A stretch of 64,000 nt of DNA, taken from Gautieria morchelliformis (taxonomy: Eukaryota > Basidiomycota > Agaricomycetes > Gomphales > Gomphaceae). Position 1 is the first letter of the stretch. Each line of letters begins with the position of its first letter. Below the pieces are notes generated by a model, which saw only the letters and a program-made list of their open reading frames with translations, made no database searches and was not told the origin of the DNA. The position numbers were made by a program, and so were the translations under genes. Shown here piece after piece: positions 46,096 through 56,206 of this stretch. Location: NCBI GenBank assembly GCA_015179125.1, contig WHVA01000425.1, positions 1 through 64,000 on the forward strand, written 5' to 3'.

Positions 46096-46208
46096 GTCAC
46101 ATTGGTCACATGTGATCACGTGACACACCAGCCACAGTGCCATAAATCTTTGTCTCAGATCTCTCTGAAGGTGCTTCACTCCTTGAGAAGCAACCATCTT
46201 CTAACGAA

Positions 46209-48069
46209 GATGGATGGCATCAAAGAACCCATGGACGTTGACCCGTCAATGTCCACACCATGGCCAGCAGCTCCAAAAAAGGGAGCCAGCGCAATATTTT
46301 CAAGGAAGTTGGCTCCCGAGAATTGGGAGATAGTGTCATGGAATAACGGTCTCACAATTATCCATTAGGATAAGTGCGACTGTTGCGAGTCATACACAAC
46401 ACACTTAGTGGAGTCGTCAAACTCCGGTAAGATAAGAATCATAGATGATGCTATCACCTATGCAGTTGGAGACGCCTGGCCTTGGATCACCAAGGGGGCC
46501 AGGCGAATGGCACTTGAGGACTCACAGTCAGAGATCGAGTGCCTCCAGTGTGACCTGGCATCCGAGCATGAGCGAGTAGCATGCCGGGATGACAAGATCC
46601 ACAAGTTGAAACAGCAACTTGAAGGAACCAGGCAAACATGCCCTGCCCCATCATGGCCAAAGGCTCAGCCTGTGGCTGGCCCATCATCCCGCCCGATGGC
46701 TTCACTGCCATCGCACAGTAAAGGGGCAACACTGCCCCAAGCCCCAGCCCCAGGGGCCACACCCCTCCCGACAGGCTCGGCTCTTGCCAGCCGTATAATG
46801 GAGCCCCGTGCGGCACGTGTCATCCAGGACAGCGATGGTCATGTCCCTTTCGACAGCACTGGCTCTGCTCAAGTCAGCACACACTGACATCCCAGATGGA
46901 TGGCTGTCTGACATGTCGGTCTGGGACGACTATGACTCAGACCGGGCTGAATGTGTTTCCAAACAGAAACACAGAAAACATCTCCCACCACCAGTCCCAG
47001 AGAATGGACTGGCAGAAGAACTAGAACCCATCAAGAACGCATATCTAGCAGAATCGCCGACACACAGCACCAAAGCGCTAGCCACTGCCCAGGCCCAATA
47101 CATAGGGCCTCACGTCGAGCTGCCGCCCCCGGGGCAAGGAGTTGTACAACGCTACCCAGGGGAAGGGGAGCCATTGAGACACGGAGATCCTCTGATCTCC
47201 ATGACATGCCGCTTGCTGCAGCCCCTAGTCAGATTGGTCCCTCAGCTTGCCGAGTGGTACATGTCTGTCTGACAACCGAGCCGAGGTTTCAAGACCTCCT
47301 CATCCGTGCCAAGGACACCCCGGTCGACCAGCGCATGCCAGACATAAACACGGCATTCTGGCACCTCCACGAGGAGGGACCCTGTAAGCCCCACCAGAAT
47401 TTTATAAACATTCTGGGTGGTATGCCCAACAACATAGTCATGGTGCTCAACGGCTGGCAATCAAACACTGAGGGTATCCCTCCCACCATCCGTGATGACA
47501 TGGAAGGCGGACTAAACACAACAGACATTGACATCTGGATGTGGATAAGGATCCTGGCTCCCAAAGCCAAGCCACGGTCCCCCCTCAAGTCACATTTAAG
47601 CGACTTGCTTGGTACACCGCGCCAATGGCAGGAGCTCATGAACGATATCACAATCCCTCCTCTCACAGCACACACCCTGCCGGCCTCGGCCTCGGTCACA
47701 GGAACGTTCCCAGTCACAAACACTGATGCATGCATGGGGCAGCAGCGACACAAACAGGGACTGAAACTATCCCAGTGTGCCTGCAAGAAAGCGGCCACGA
47801 GGGCCTCAGAGCAGCTCGCATCCTGACCCCCGGAGCCGCAACCTGATCCAGCCATGGAGGCCACCTTCATCCAGGAGATGGGGATCAACCCATCTCTTGA
47901 AATTGGTCTGTATCAGCCCCAAGCCGGACCCGGCCCATCCACATCCGCGTTAGCAGATGCAATGCATGTGGACCCCCGGCCCATGCCGGCTCCCTACATA
48001 GACATCTCGATGGACGGCTCTCCCACCACCAAGGACAAGGACCTCAACGCAGAGATCTACAGAGCTTAG
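46209..48069 (+). pseudogene. Extra 3' ORF region of Ty3 copy 3 (unknown function)
   Basis: Homologous to 17046-15081 of copy 2: MDGIKEPMDVDPSMSTPWPA, a coiled-coil stretch (SQSEIECLQCDLASEHERVA), then AQYIGPHVELPPPGQG, GGMPNNIVMVLNGWQSNTEG and DIDIWMWIRILAPKAKPRSP. Same position between chromodomain-like tail and LTR. No membrane segment seen. Conservation of the domain in two diverged copies suggests it was selected in the active lineage. Broken here. Confidence 0.75.
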
Positions 48070-48080
48070 AGTTCCCTATA

Positions 48081-48335
48081 GTGGGGGAGCGTGTAAATAT
48101 GGATATTTACCTGTATTGCCTCGGAGCAATACATAATACTTGGTAGCTTACATAGCACCAGTGGGTCCTTGTGGACCCACTGTATAGTTCTTGCATGGGA
48201 ACCCTCCAGGATCCCCCAGCTTAATCTTACTTGTAACTGTCACTACGTCGTACTAGAATCACCACTAATTGGTCAAGTTCTGTTACCTTGTGATAACACA
48301 AGTATTAAGCCACAACTCTTACACAGACAATGACT
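48081..48335 (+). repeat. Polypurine tract and 3' LTR of Ty3 copy 3
   Basis: GTGGGGGAG at 48081-48089 then TGTAAATATGG at 48092. Matches the other LTRs through GGGTCCTTGTGGACCCACTG and TTGGTCAAGTTCTG; similarity fades at about 48330, so the outer edge is approximate. Confidence 0.8.
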
Positions 48336-50081
48336 TCAATGCTGTGCTCCTCACCCTGTATTCCAGTACCACATCTCCCAGAGTAAGCATACCAGGCAGC
48401 TACGCCTCCATCCATCATGTCAAGAACATCCTGTCATGACGTGTTTATTTTCCATACTCAGATGCTCAGTTTTCCTATTTTCTCACTCCACCTTCGTGTT
48501 CATTCCGATCGCCATTGTCATGTTCGGCAACCAATTCTCGCTGTTCGCGCCAATTACCATAGCCACGCCGTCAAACGCACAATTGACATCTTTGGACTGA
48601 CTCGGCAGTCATCGCTGGGTCTACCACCTCCTCTGCGCGACCCTCTTCCGATGGTGTTCTGGTAATTGGATTGTCATGACCTGTATATTTCCTGCACCTT
48701 GTATCCCCATTTCTCCTTTCGCTACTCCTCCCCAATGTTCACTCGGCTTCGCCCTCTACCTCGACCTCTCCTCCTCTATGTCACCTCTGTTCGCCCTTCC
48801 TCACATTTCGCTGAACAATCATTCGCCAACAGGCACACCATCAAACCACGATCGACATCCCTATCTGGCGTGATGGCTCATCAGTAACTCCATCAGCTTC
48901 TCGATCCAACCCCTTTTGGTGTTCATATGAGCAGGGTGCATTCGCGGGACGTCCTACCCATAGGTCGTGTGGGATCAACCCAGTAGATGAAGAACCCGTG
49001 CAGGGCAGTGTATATGTGGGCCCCAAGACATGATATCGTACACAGGTGTCTTCGCCACCTTCACTCTCCATCGTTTCATGTTCTCCCTCTTCTCTCATTC
49101 TATTGTATGTTTATTCCATCTATGTTGTATCATGACTGCGCACCCCTATCCAACCCTGACTCGTGACAGCCTCTTTCCTATTCGCTGATACCTTACGAGC
49201 ATTCGATATAAGTAGTTTACATTCGCATGTATATTCTCCAGTTCAATTATCATATGTCGTTCATCTTGTGCAGATTTGACCTCGCTGTGGTCATTGTCTT
49301 AAGCCTTCTCTTGGAGATTTCCATCTTCGACTAGCAGAGGACTTAGGCATCACTGGTGAGTTCTCATACTTCATCTTCATTACCTTAGCCTTCGATCCAT
49401 TTTCTGTGCTGTTGGCGAAGGGCTCCGAAGGAGCACCTTCACCGGCGAAGGGATTGTCAAGACTTAGACAGCCCTTCCGTGAGACCTTGCACGTTACATC
49501 ATCAAGTGTCACGGGCCATTTCGCTATGACTGTAGATAGGGTGAGCCCCGCTCGGGCAACCCTCTTACCTTGTGAACATCCATTGGTTCATCTATTCGCC
49601 GAATGGCATACTTATTCGCACAAGTTATTCGGGCATTCACTGTGTTCACTAATACACAATATTAATGCCTAAAAACCAATCTTGACACATCCCCAGGTAC
49701 ACAACACCCATGTTCAAGGGCAAGCAAGCACAGCGCATGAAGGTGTATGAGACCGTCGCTGCAAAGGGCTTCATTCTGCGCAAGCTCATCAAGAAGGCAT
49801 GGTTCTATGACAATTTAAGGATAGATGACACCAGTTTTCACAACAAGACCATGTTCTACACCCTCCTGACAGGTTACATCCTCAGTGGCCTCACCTTCCC
49901 TCCCCTCCTCTCACAGACATCACCACATCCCGCACACACCTGGCATCACTCAGATGAGCGTACCCTTGCCTCGGTTGGTCCTCCCATGGCGCACCAGCAT
50001 ACAGCTGCCGCTCCCGCTGAACCTGAAGGTGGAGACGTCACTGACATCGCATGTGAACGGAACACCAGGGCCTGCCCCTAA
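48336..50081 (+). pseudogene. Unrecognised ORF split by solo LTR Z copy 2
   Basis: Reading TDNDFNAVLLTLYSS...YASIHHVKN up to 48431 and, past the LTR, RYTTPMFKGKQAQRMKVYET, GFILRKLIKKAWFYDNLRID and NKTMFYTLLTGYILSGLTFP before low-complexity Pro/His-rich sequence and a stop at 50081. I do not recognise the family. The frame is the same on both sides once one TSD copy is discounted, so it was a coding region when the LTR arrived. It could be a host gene exon or part of another element; the left edge meets the Ty3 LTR. Confidence 0.45.
48432..49687 (-). mobile_element. Solo-LTR-like unit, family Z, copy 2
   Basis: 1256 bp, TGTCATGACG...AATCTTGACA on the plus strand (reverse of copy 1), flanked by perfect CATCC duplications (48427-48431 and 49688-49692). 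Lacks the MITE found in copy 1, giving the unoccupied MITE site. Both Z copies inserted at CATC[CT]. Confidence 0.92.
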
Positions 50082-50325
50082 GAGCTTGAGATTTTGGGAG
50101 CAACTTTGCCCACTTTCCAAGCTGATAATTGTTCCTCTCTTCAGAAATTCAGCCAATATATATATGTGTAGTATGCTGAACCTTATAAACCTGTGCAGCA
50201 TGCAGACATATTAAGTCAAAAACAAGCATGCAGTGCAGCAAATTTTATACCAAAGCAGACAACTTTCATGAATGATTCTAAGAGATATTGAGTAGAGTGT
50301 GTTATTGGATTCTAGAGGGGTATTT

Positions 50326-50420
50326 CCTAGGGGCATACATCATCATCAATGGATTATCCTCCTAGGGGCATACATCATCATCAATGGATTATCCACCTAG
50401 GGGCACATAGCATCATCATT
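50326..50420 (+). repeat. Tandem repeat, 35-bp unit
   Basis: Two full units at 50326-50360 and 50361-50395 (CCTAGGGGCATACATCATCA...) and a partial third at 50396. An inverted version (GATGTATGCACTCCTA) follows at about 50432, so the region can fold back. Downstream lies TATAAGTAGCTAGGACC (about 50490), reminiscent of an LTR promoter, but I found no matching element ends. Confidence 0.75.
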
Positions 50421-51875
50421 GACATCATTGGTGATGTATGCACTCCTAATCCAATGTTCCATAGGGTTTTACCCCTGTTCACCACTGTATAAGTAGCTAG
50501 GACCTTAGCTACAACAAATCATTGGTTTAAGCCCATTCACTCACATTGTTGAGTCCAGTTGAGTGAGTTAACAGTGTTCTCACTATCAGTCTCAAGTTCT
50601 TTTCCCTACATCTCCTGCGCTCAAGTTAATGTGCAGACTCCTCCCAGTCCTTCCCATTTTGGCAAGGCAATGGAATAACGAAATAACAGAGTGGGGATCC
50701 CACTTCATCAATATATTGTATGAAGTATCTAGCCCAGGCTGCTGGTCGCTGCTTGGGAAGAGCCGATGCACGTATATGCTGCAGAATGGCATTTCCATTT
50801 GGCTTATTTGAGAGCTTCATTTATACATATATTCACAAAATATTAGACCTTAACTCGGCCTTGTTCACAAGTTTGAGCTCAAACAAATTTTCAATGAATT
50901 TCTAGCGCTAGTTTCAAAGTGTGCCTTCAGGACCTGAAACAGCTGTAAGATGGCGTTGGGTCGTTCCGCGGAGTTTCAACACACTTCTCTGTCATTGGCT
51001 AATGGCTGGCACGATGTTCCGGAAGATATATCAGGGTTTAAGTTCAGAACGTCCTTATACCAGACAAATCCCTTGCCGAGCTCTCAGCTTTGTCGTTGCA
51101 TGTGATCGCACACACATTCCCATTCTTTTAACCTCAGCTTGCATCTTTCTCTCATCTTCTTTATCTTTCGGTACGCCCCACTCTTTCTCTCACCATCACC
51201 AGTTCTGCTGAACTTTGGCTGCACGCTTATGATAGAGTCCCACTAGTCATGCCCACACTCACATCAGACACAAGTCACCAAGCAGTCATACGTGTCTCAG
51301 CGGGGGGACCATTCTATCTTATTTAGCAGCCGCGCCTGGTTTCTTGCACCCGCTCATGCTTCTTGCTGCCTTGCGGTAAAAGCAGTTTCCTTGGCTCACT
51401 TGCCACGCTTGCTCTAACACAGCACAGCCTTTTACAATTCCTTTGCTCTCCCTCCCTCCCTCTCTCCAGTTTGTATCCCCGCACAGCTCTTGGACTTTTT
51501 CCCTCCTGGTTTTTTACTGCCATCTGACAGTGTCGGGTTTCTTCTTGCCTTTGCTTCCCTCCGCTCCCTCTTTTCCCCTTTCTCCCCATACCATATATAC
51601 TTGTACAATACGCCCGTCTGCCACAATCTGTCTTTTGCCACGGCGACCTTGCTAGGCACCGGTTCCCACTACACCTCGCTCTAAGCCTCAACTGCCTCGG
51701 GCCCGAGGATTCGGGACACATTATTTAGGATTTTAGGTCTACAGATAGGCATCCATTGATACACCTGTACCTAGATCTGACCTCCACAGGTATACAAAGT
51801 CTATCACACACACCTGTGTGACTGAGATCTGACCTCCCAGTACAGATTCCTACAGGTTATGAATTGTACAAACTT
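50421..51875. other. No gene recognised
   Basis: AT-rich to pyrimidine-rich sequence (long C/T stretches at 51440-51600). Several short ORFs on both strands, none with recognisable content. 50299-50620 may be part of an LTR (TATA-like box, TGTGTTATTGG start) but lacks a target duplication. Confidence 0.4.
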
Positions 51876-51964
51876 TTTTTTTTTTTTTTCATTTTCATTG
51901 AATCAGCACCGCTTCCAGAATGCTCAGTTTGGCAACATCACCACTCCACTGACATCTTTCATGC
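51876..51964 (-). repeat. Dispersed A-tailed repeat, copy 2, left part
   Basis: T run then CGCTTCCAGAATGCTCAG and CACTCCACTGACATCTTTCATGC-like sequence matching 10711-10808. Continues at 55182 after the CACTG element. Confidence 0.8.
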
Positions 51965-52339
51965 CACTGTAGGTAGTCAACCCAATGAATCCTATTGGGT
52001 GGACCCACTGAGGATTCAGTATATAAACCATTATAGCTAGTGTAAATACCAATAGAACCCGTTGAAAATTCAATGAATCGGTTTCAGTGGAAAAAGTTTC
52101 GTTTCAATGAGTTGGTTTCAGGGGTTGACTCATGTGTATTCAGGGATCCTACAATGGAAGACCAATGGATTGAACCAGGCATTTCGAGTCGACGACCACT
52201 GGGTTCCCATGAGATAGTCACTTACGACCCCGTGGTTCTATCACCACATTTCAGAGATGCAGCAACTGAATGCCCCATTATTTCAAGTCATAAATTAATA
52301 TATACAAGGGAGAATACAGATGAAACATAAGGTGAAAAT

Positions 52340-53010
52340 CACTGAAATACCGCTTTCCAATCCATGAAAAGAAAAACAGAATCAGTCGCGGCTAGCAACC
52401 CCCGCCGTCGGCCGCACGCACCCAACTCATGCTCAATGATCGCTACCTTGGGGGATTCCGCCAGCTCCCACGCCGCATCCCTGAGGCAATCCTCCAGTAC
52501 AACGTGTCTGAGCCCACAATCAGGATAAGCTCGCCCACATGTATGGCGCACCCGTTCGCTGCCCACGGCATCCACCGCCGCCTGATCTCCTCAAACGTCT
52601 CCTCAACCGCCAGGTGCAGTGTGCGCTCCTCGATGTCAAGCTCCACATCCGCAGCCATCAGCGCACTGCTCGTCGTCGTCGTCGTGAGCGCGGTCGCACC
52701 CGAGCGTGCCGAGTTCGAGCTCGCGCCCACCCCCACACCCGCCGCCGCGATAGGCACAGAAAGGTGCTGACCGGTTCTGTTCGTTCTCAAAATACTAACG
52801 TACCTCATATGCTTGTTGGAAATATTGGAGGAGGGATCGTTGATGTACGTGTTGTACACAGGGGATGGGTCGAGCGAACGCCCAACTCACCATATTCCTT
52901 TTCACAGCCTCAATCGGTCTCTCTATCAAATCGTGCGACAGCTTCCACCACGAAGAACAGCTGGGACAGCTACCTGGTGCGGTGGTGGAGAACCTGGGCC
53001 ATCGTGCCAC
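52340..53010 (-). other. Unassigned open stretches inside the CACTG element
   Basis: Minus strand 52859-52443 reads MAADVELDIEERTLHLAVEE, TFEEIRRRWMPWAANG and CAIHVGELILIVGSDTLYWR. GC-rich and host-like in composition compared with the AT-rich transposon ends. It may be the 3' exons of the SDR-like gene or a second captured gene; I cannot identify it. Confidence 0.4.
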
Positions 53011-53236
53011 TCGAAGTCGAGGGATTGGAACAGTTCGATCATGCGAATCAACGACTAACCCGGGGCGGACGGATTTAACAAACCGTCCGGCGTATTTCCT
53101 TCTTCATAAAGCTCTGCGGCACCACCGAACAACAAGGTGAACAGTCTAGATGCTTGCTGAGATTGACCCATCTCGGACCTCTGAATGCTACACCCATAAG
53201 AATCACCCCTGTCAGACTAGTCTCAATGCACTGCAC

Positions 53237-54207
53237 TCACCGGATTGTCCAGTCCGTGCCGCTCCAGCCCCACGACGCCGACGCCCCGTCCTCTGAGCCC
53301 GAGTACTTGGCGATCGCGACCTGTAGCTCCACGCGCGAGAGCGAGAAGAGCGTGCATGGGCTCGGCGTGAAGGCGCTGCCCGTCGGCACGGCGCCGGCCA
53401 CGTTCTGGATTGGGTTGGAGGGCGCGAGGAAGACCACGAATGGCTGCACCGGGAGGACGGAGGGTGGGGGCGCTAGGGGCGCGGTATCAGTGGGCTGTGC
53501 GGCTGGGGCCTCGCCGCTTGCAGGCACGGCGTCTGGGGCACCGGCCGCAGCGCTGGGCTTGGCTTCTTGGACATTGAGTTTCATCTCCTTTTCAGTCTGG
53601 AGGGTCGCCGCATCCGCCGGCTTCTCCGTCTCCTTGGGCTTCTCTGCTTTGTTTTCTGCAGGTGTCTCTTCCGTCTCGGTAGCCTTCTCTTCCTTCACTG
53701 CCTCCTTGTCATCCTTCGCCTTGGCTGTTTCATCCTTCTCCGGTTTAGTCTCCTCCTCCTCCTTCTCTTCTTTTTTCTCCTCGGCTGGCATGGGCCTCAA
53801 GTATGGAATCAGGGCACTCATGAACGCGATGGCTCCTACGAAGTTGTTGCGGAGCTGAGCACATTCACGAATCACGTCAGCACCATGTCCATCACAGCAA
53901 TTATATTATATGGCCAACCTCATCCTCCAATTCACTCCTCTTCAGATCCCAGATCTTGAGTGCCGGGTCGCCGCGCGAACCGGCGGCGTTGATCAGAAGA
54001 TCGATGCGCCCATCGGTGAGCTCGATGACGTTGTGGATGGACTACGAACGATGCGTGAGGTGGAAGCGTGAAGTCGTGGAGAAAGAAACTCACCCCGGAA
54101 GACGCCACGTCCAACTTGATGGCACGGACATTATGGCCTTCTTTCGCGGACGCGCTCACGATAGGCTTCAGCGCAGGCGCCTTGTCGGCCGTGCGCGACA
54201 GCATCAC
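53237..54207 (-). CDS. SDR-like gene carried in the CACTG transposon
   Basis: Spliced, read right to left. GHNVRAIKLDVASSG (about 54130-54085) is the Rossmann beta-strand ending in an LDV motif; intron GTGAGT...TCGTAG; then SIHNVIELTDGRIDLLINAA with NAAG (about 54035-53990), the classic NNAG-like motif of short-chain dehydrogenases; a second intron (about 53925-53860, ending CTCAG); then NNFVGAIAFMSALIPYLRP, the SDR helix following the catalytic-Asn region. About 110 residues of Lys/Glu-rich then Ala/Pro-rich sequence (EEKKEEKEEEETKPEKDE) are inserted before the fold appears to resume with PFVVFLAPSNPIQNVAGAVP and FSLSRVELQVAIAKYSG, where a YxxxK motif would be expected but is not seen. The N-terminal nucleotide-binding Gly motif was not found with certainty; an upstream exon may be at 54422-54370 (MYAHSSSFAHAIATT). 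Likely a captured, probably non-catalytic host gene. Confidence 0.62.
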
Positions 54208-55181
54208 TCAGGTTGCAGCTGAGCGTGCAGGCGGTCCGGTAACCATGCGGGAGGGATCAATCTCACGTGTGCGGTCAGGCTGAGTTCAAGACTCTGCCCA
54301 ACCAGGACACGGGTGTAAGGAGGAGAGTGGGAGAAGAATACTACATGCGCTACGACGAGGCAAGTTGAGGGGCTGACCGTGGTGGCGATGGCGTGAGCGA
54401 AGGATGAAGAGTGCGCATACATTCGTTCTTGGATTAGTCAGCCAGGTTGTACTCCGACTCGTCCTGTGCCTTTCGCCTTCCGCCGGAAATTGATTATCTT
54501 GCCTACTAGGTATTAGCACAACTTGCGACATACCCCAGGCACTTGCACTAGTACTTAGTTGACTTCTGGAGATTGATCATGATTAGATTAAAAAAAATTC
54601 TCATTCATCATTTGGACTTTGCATTTTTTCCTGTACCTAATTTTCAGTACAAGTCGGTACTGTAATTTAGCTGTAGTGCAAGCGGAACTGAAATATAGCG
54701 CTTATTCTTTCTACAGTGTATACTTAGTGCTGTATCTCAAAAGCAGTTGTCACTTGGGGCCGCAGTAGCATTCCGGCACCTCAAGCATGGAAATTCATTG
54801 ATACATATATGGAAACTTCAGTATATTTGCCCAGAAATATATATATTAATTCACTGGATTTCACTGAGTGCTCCATGAGCTATCTTGAAAAATTTTAAGT
54901 GTGCGAACAACGGCAATCCAGGCCTTCGAGCACTGAAATTCTCATGATAATTATGTTGAATATGTAGTTCCTATGGCACGGAAACTAAGTGACAAAGCCA
55001 CTGAAAATTCTACTGGTCCAACCACTTGAATAATTTCATTGGTTTTTTTGAGGAAACCCGGTAAGCCCAAATTTCATTGGTTTGTTTCAATGGGGGCTGT
55101 TTCAATGATGTACCCACTGAAAACAGAAACCCCGTGGGTAAACCCACTAGGTTTCAATGGGTTCGCTATCCACAGTGATGC

Positions 55182-55462
55182 CGGCCCTAAATGGCGGTGC
55201 ACCGTGTTCCACCTGGCTGATCGACTCTCAGTCTAGTGTATAAGATTATCCAACTTTTGTCGACATTTTAGATGTCATCTTTATCAGTGTCTCATGCGGT
55301 CGTCTCTGATGATGAGAATGGCTCAATGCCCTTATACACACCTTCATCCTCGTTTCCCCCAGAGAGCGACTGACGCAGGACACGGCTTAATAGGTGCCTA
55401 TACCGATTCTACCCTGATCATTCGATGCAGGCTTTGATCGATCGGAAAAGCTGAGTGGCCAT
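55182..55462 (-). repeat. Dispersed A-tailed repeat, copy 2, right part
   Basis: Matches 10809-11086 (CCGTGTTCCACCTGGCTGAT through GAAAAGCTGAGTGGC). Beyond 55462 the two loci diverge. Confidence 0.85.
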
Positions 55463-55859
55463 TGTCATCAATGCCTCGAAGGTGGTCGCATGAATGCGCA
55501 GCGCCCGGCCCATCCTGCTTTTACTGAACCCGATTGAGAATTGCATCACGAAGTACTGGCATTATAGAGGGCTGTTCATTTCTCCACATTTGTATATTAC
55601 ACAGCCGGAGGCTGTGACGAAACTAACTGTTCGTAAGAGCAGGTGTTGCCGTTTGACCTCCGGCATCACTCAGTCACAACTTCCGCCGTTCGGTCGCTGC
55701 CCGATATCTCCCAGCGCGTTCTATCAGTTACACACACTACCAAACACACAATGCCGCAGCTACTTCTCTCTTATCTGGCCACAAGATGTCACATCTGCAT
55801 CGGGAAGACACATCCGATGTGGTGGCAGTTCTTTAGTTTGTTTCGTGCTATGTTGGAAT
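55463..55859. other. No gene seen
   Basis: Spacer between the A-tailed repeat and arm 2. Short ORFs only. Confidence 0.45.
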
Positions 55860-56206
55860 TTGAAAGTCCCAAGCGCCGATCCACCTTCCGTACAGAGGCT
55901 GGACAAGATGTAAATGACAAAATATTCACACCTTATAAAAAGCTTTGGAAGAGTCGAGACGCCATACTCAGTTAGGTGGGTTGCTGTCTTACGTGCCGAG
56001 CTACACAACAGACAATGTGCTCACCAATCCTGGTCCTGAACTGAACTGACAATGTAGTATAGATACATTATATAGATACATTAATACGACATGTACGTCA
56101 ACACACAATTCATGCTGCACGCTGGATTGCTATACGCCGCGGCGATTAGCTGACATTATTTCGAGTAGATGGGGTGCTGACCTCGCTGAAAATGAGACTT
56201 GCACCC

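Larger units (their letters stand above)
37230..48335 (+). mobile_element. Ty3-type retrotransposon, copy 3, heavily nested
   Basis: Starts abruptly near the end of the protease region (no 5' LTR or gag), then pol start (MKALEKRKKPPSTG, 37350), RT, RNase H, integrase, a chromodomain-like tail (about 45985-46092), the extra 3' ORF region (46209-48069), polypurine tract and LTR. Four younger insertions interrupt it: solo LTR X (37399-38052), solo-LTR-like unit Z (38753-40589, itself holding a MITE) and LINE 2 (42452-45426, itself holding another X LTR). Ty3 copy 3 is therefore the oldest layer. Broken in many places. Confidence 0.9.
51965..55177. mobile_element. CACTG-ended DNA transposon carrying a gene (CMC-like, inferred)
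   Basis: 3213 bp. Left end CACTGTAGGTAGTCAACCCA and right end (reverse complement) CACTGTGGATAGCGAACCCA form an imperfect inverted repeat extending about 44 bp (both continue to ..GGGT..ACCCAC). Flanked by ATGC (51961-51964 and 55178-55181). The homologous unoccupied site, with one ATGC, is at 10805-10808. Subterminal regions (to about 52330 and from about 54970) are full of TTTCAATG and CCCACTGA repeats, as in CMC/EnSpm elements. No transposase found; the interior holds an SDR-like spliced gene, so it looks like a non-autonomous element with captured cargo. CACTG ends with a 2-4 bp duplication suggest CMC; other superfamilies are not excluded. Confidence 0.85.

Noticed and set aside
50299-50620. 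Possible solo LTR with TATA-like box
   Set aside because: No TG...CA pair with a matching 5-bp duplication could be found, so it is not listed as an element.
51440-51720. ORFs on both strands in C/T-rich sequence
   Set aside because: Low-complexity pyrimidine tract; neither strand shows a domain or splice signals.
53154-53858. Long + strand ORF rich in Ser/Phe/Ala
   Set aside because: It is the antisense of the Lys/Glu-rich exon of the SDR-like gene; the composition is the mirror of the charged codons and no domain is visible.
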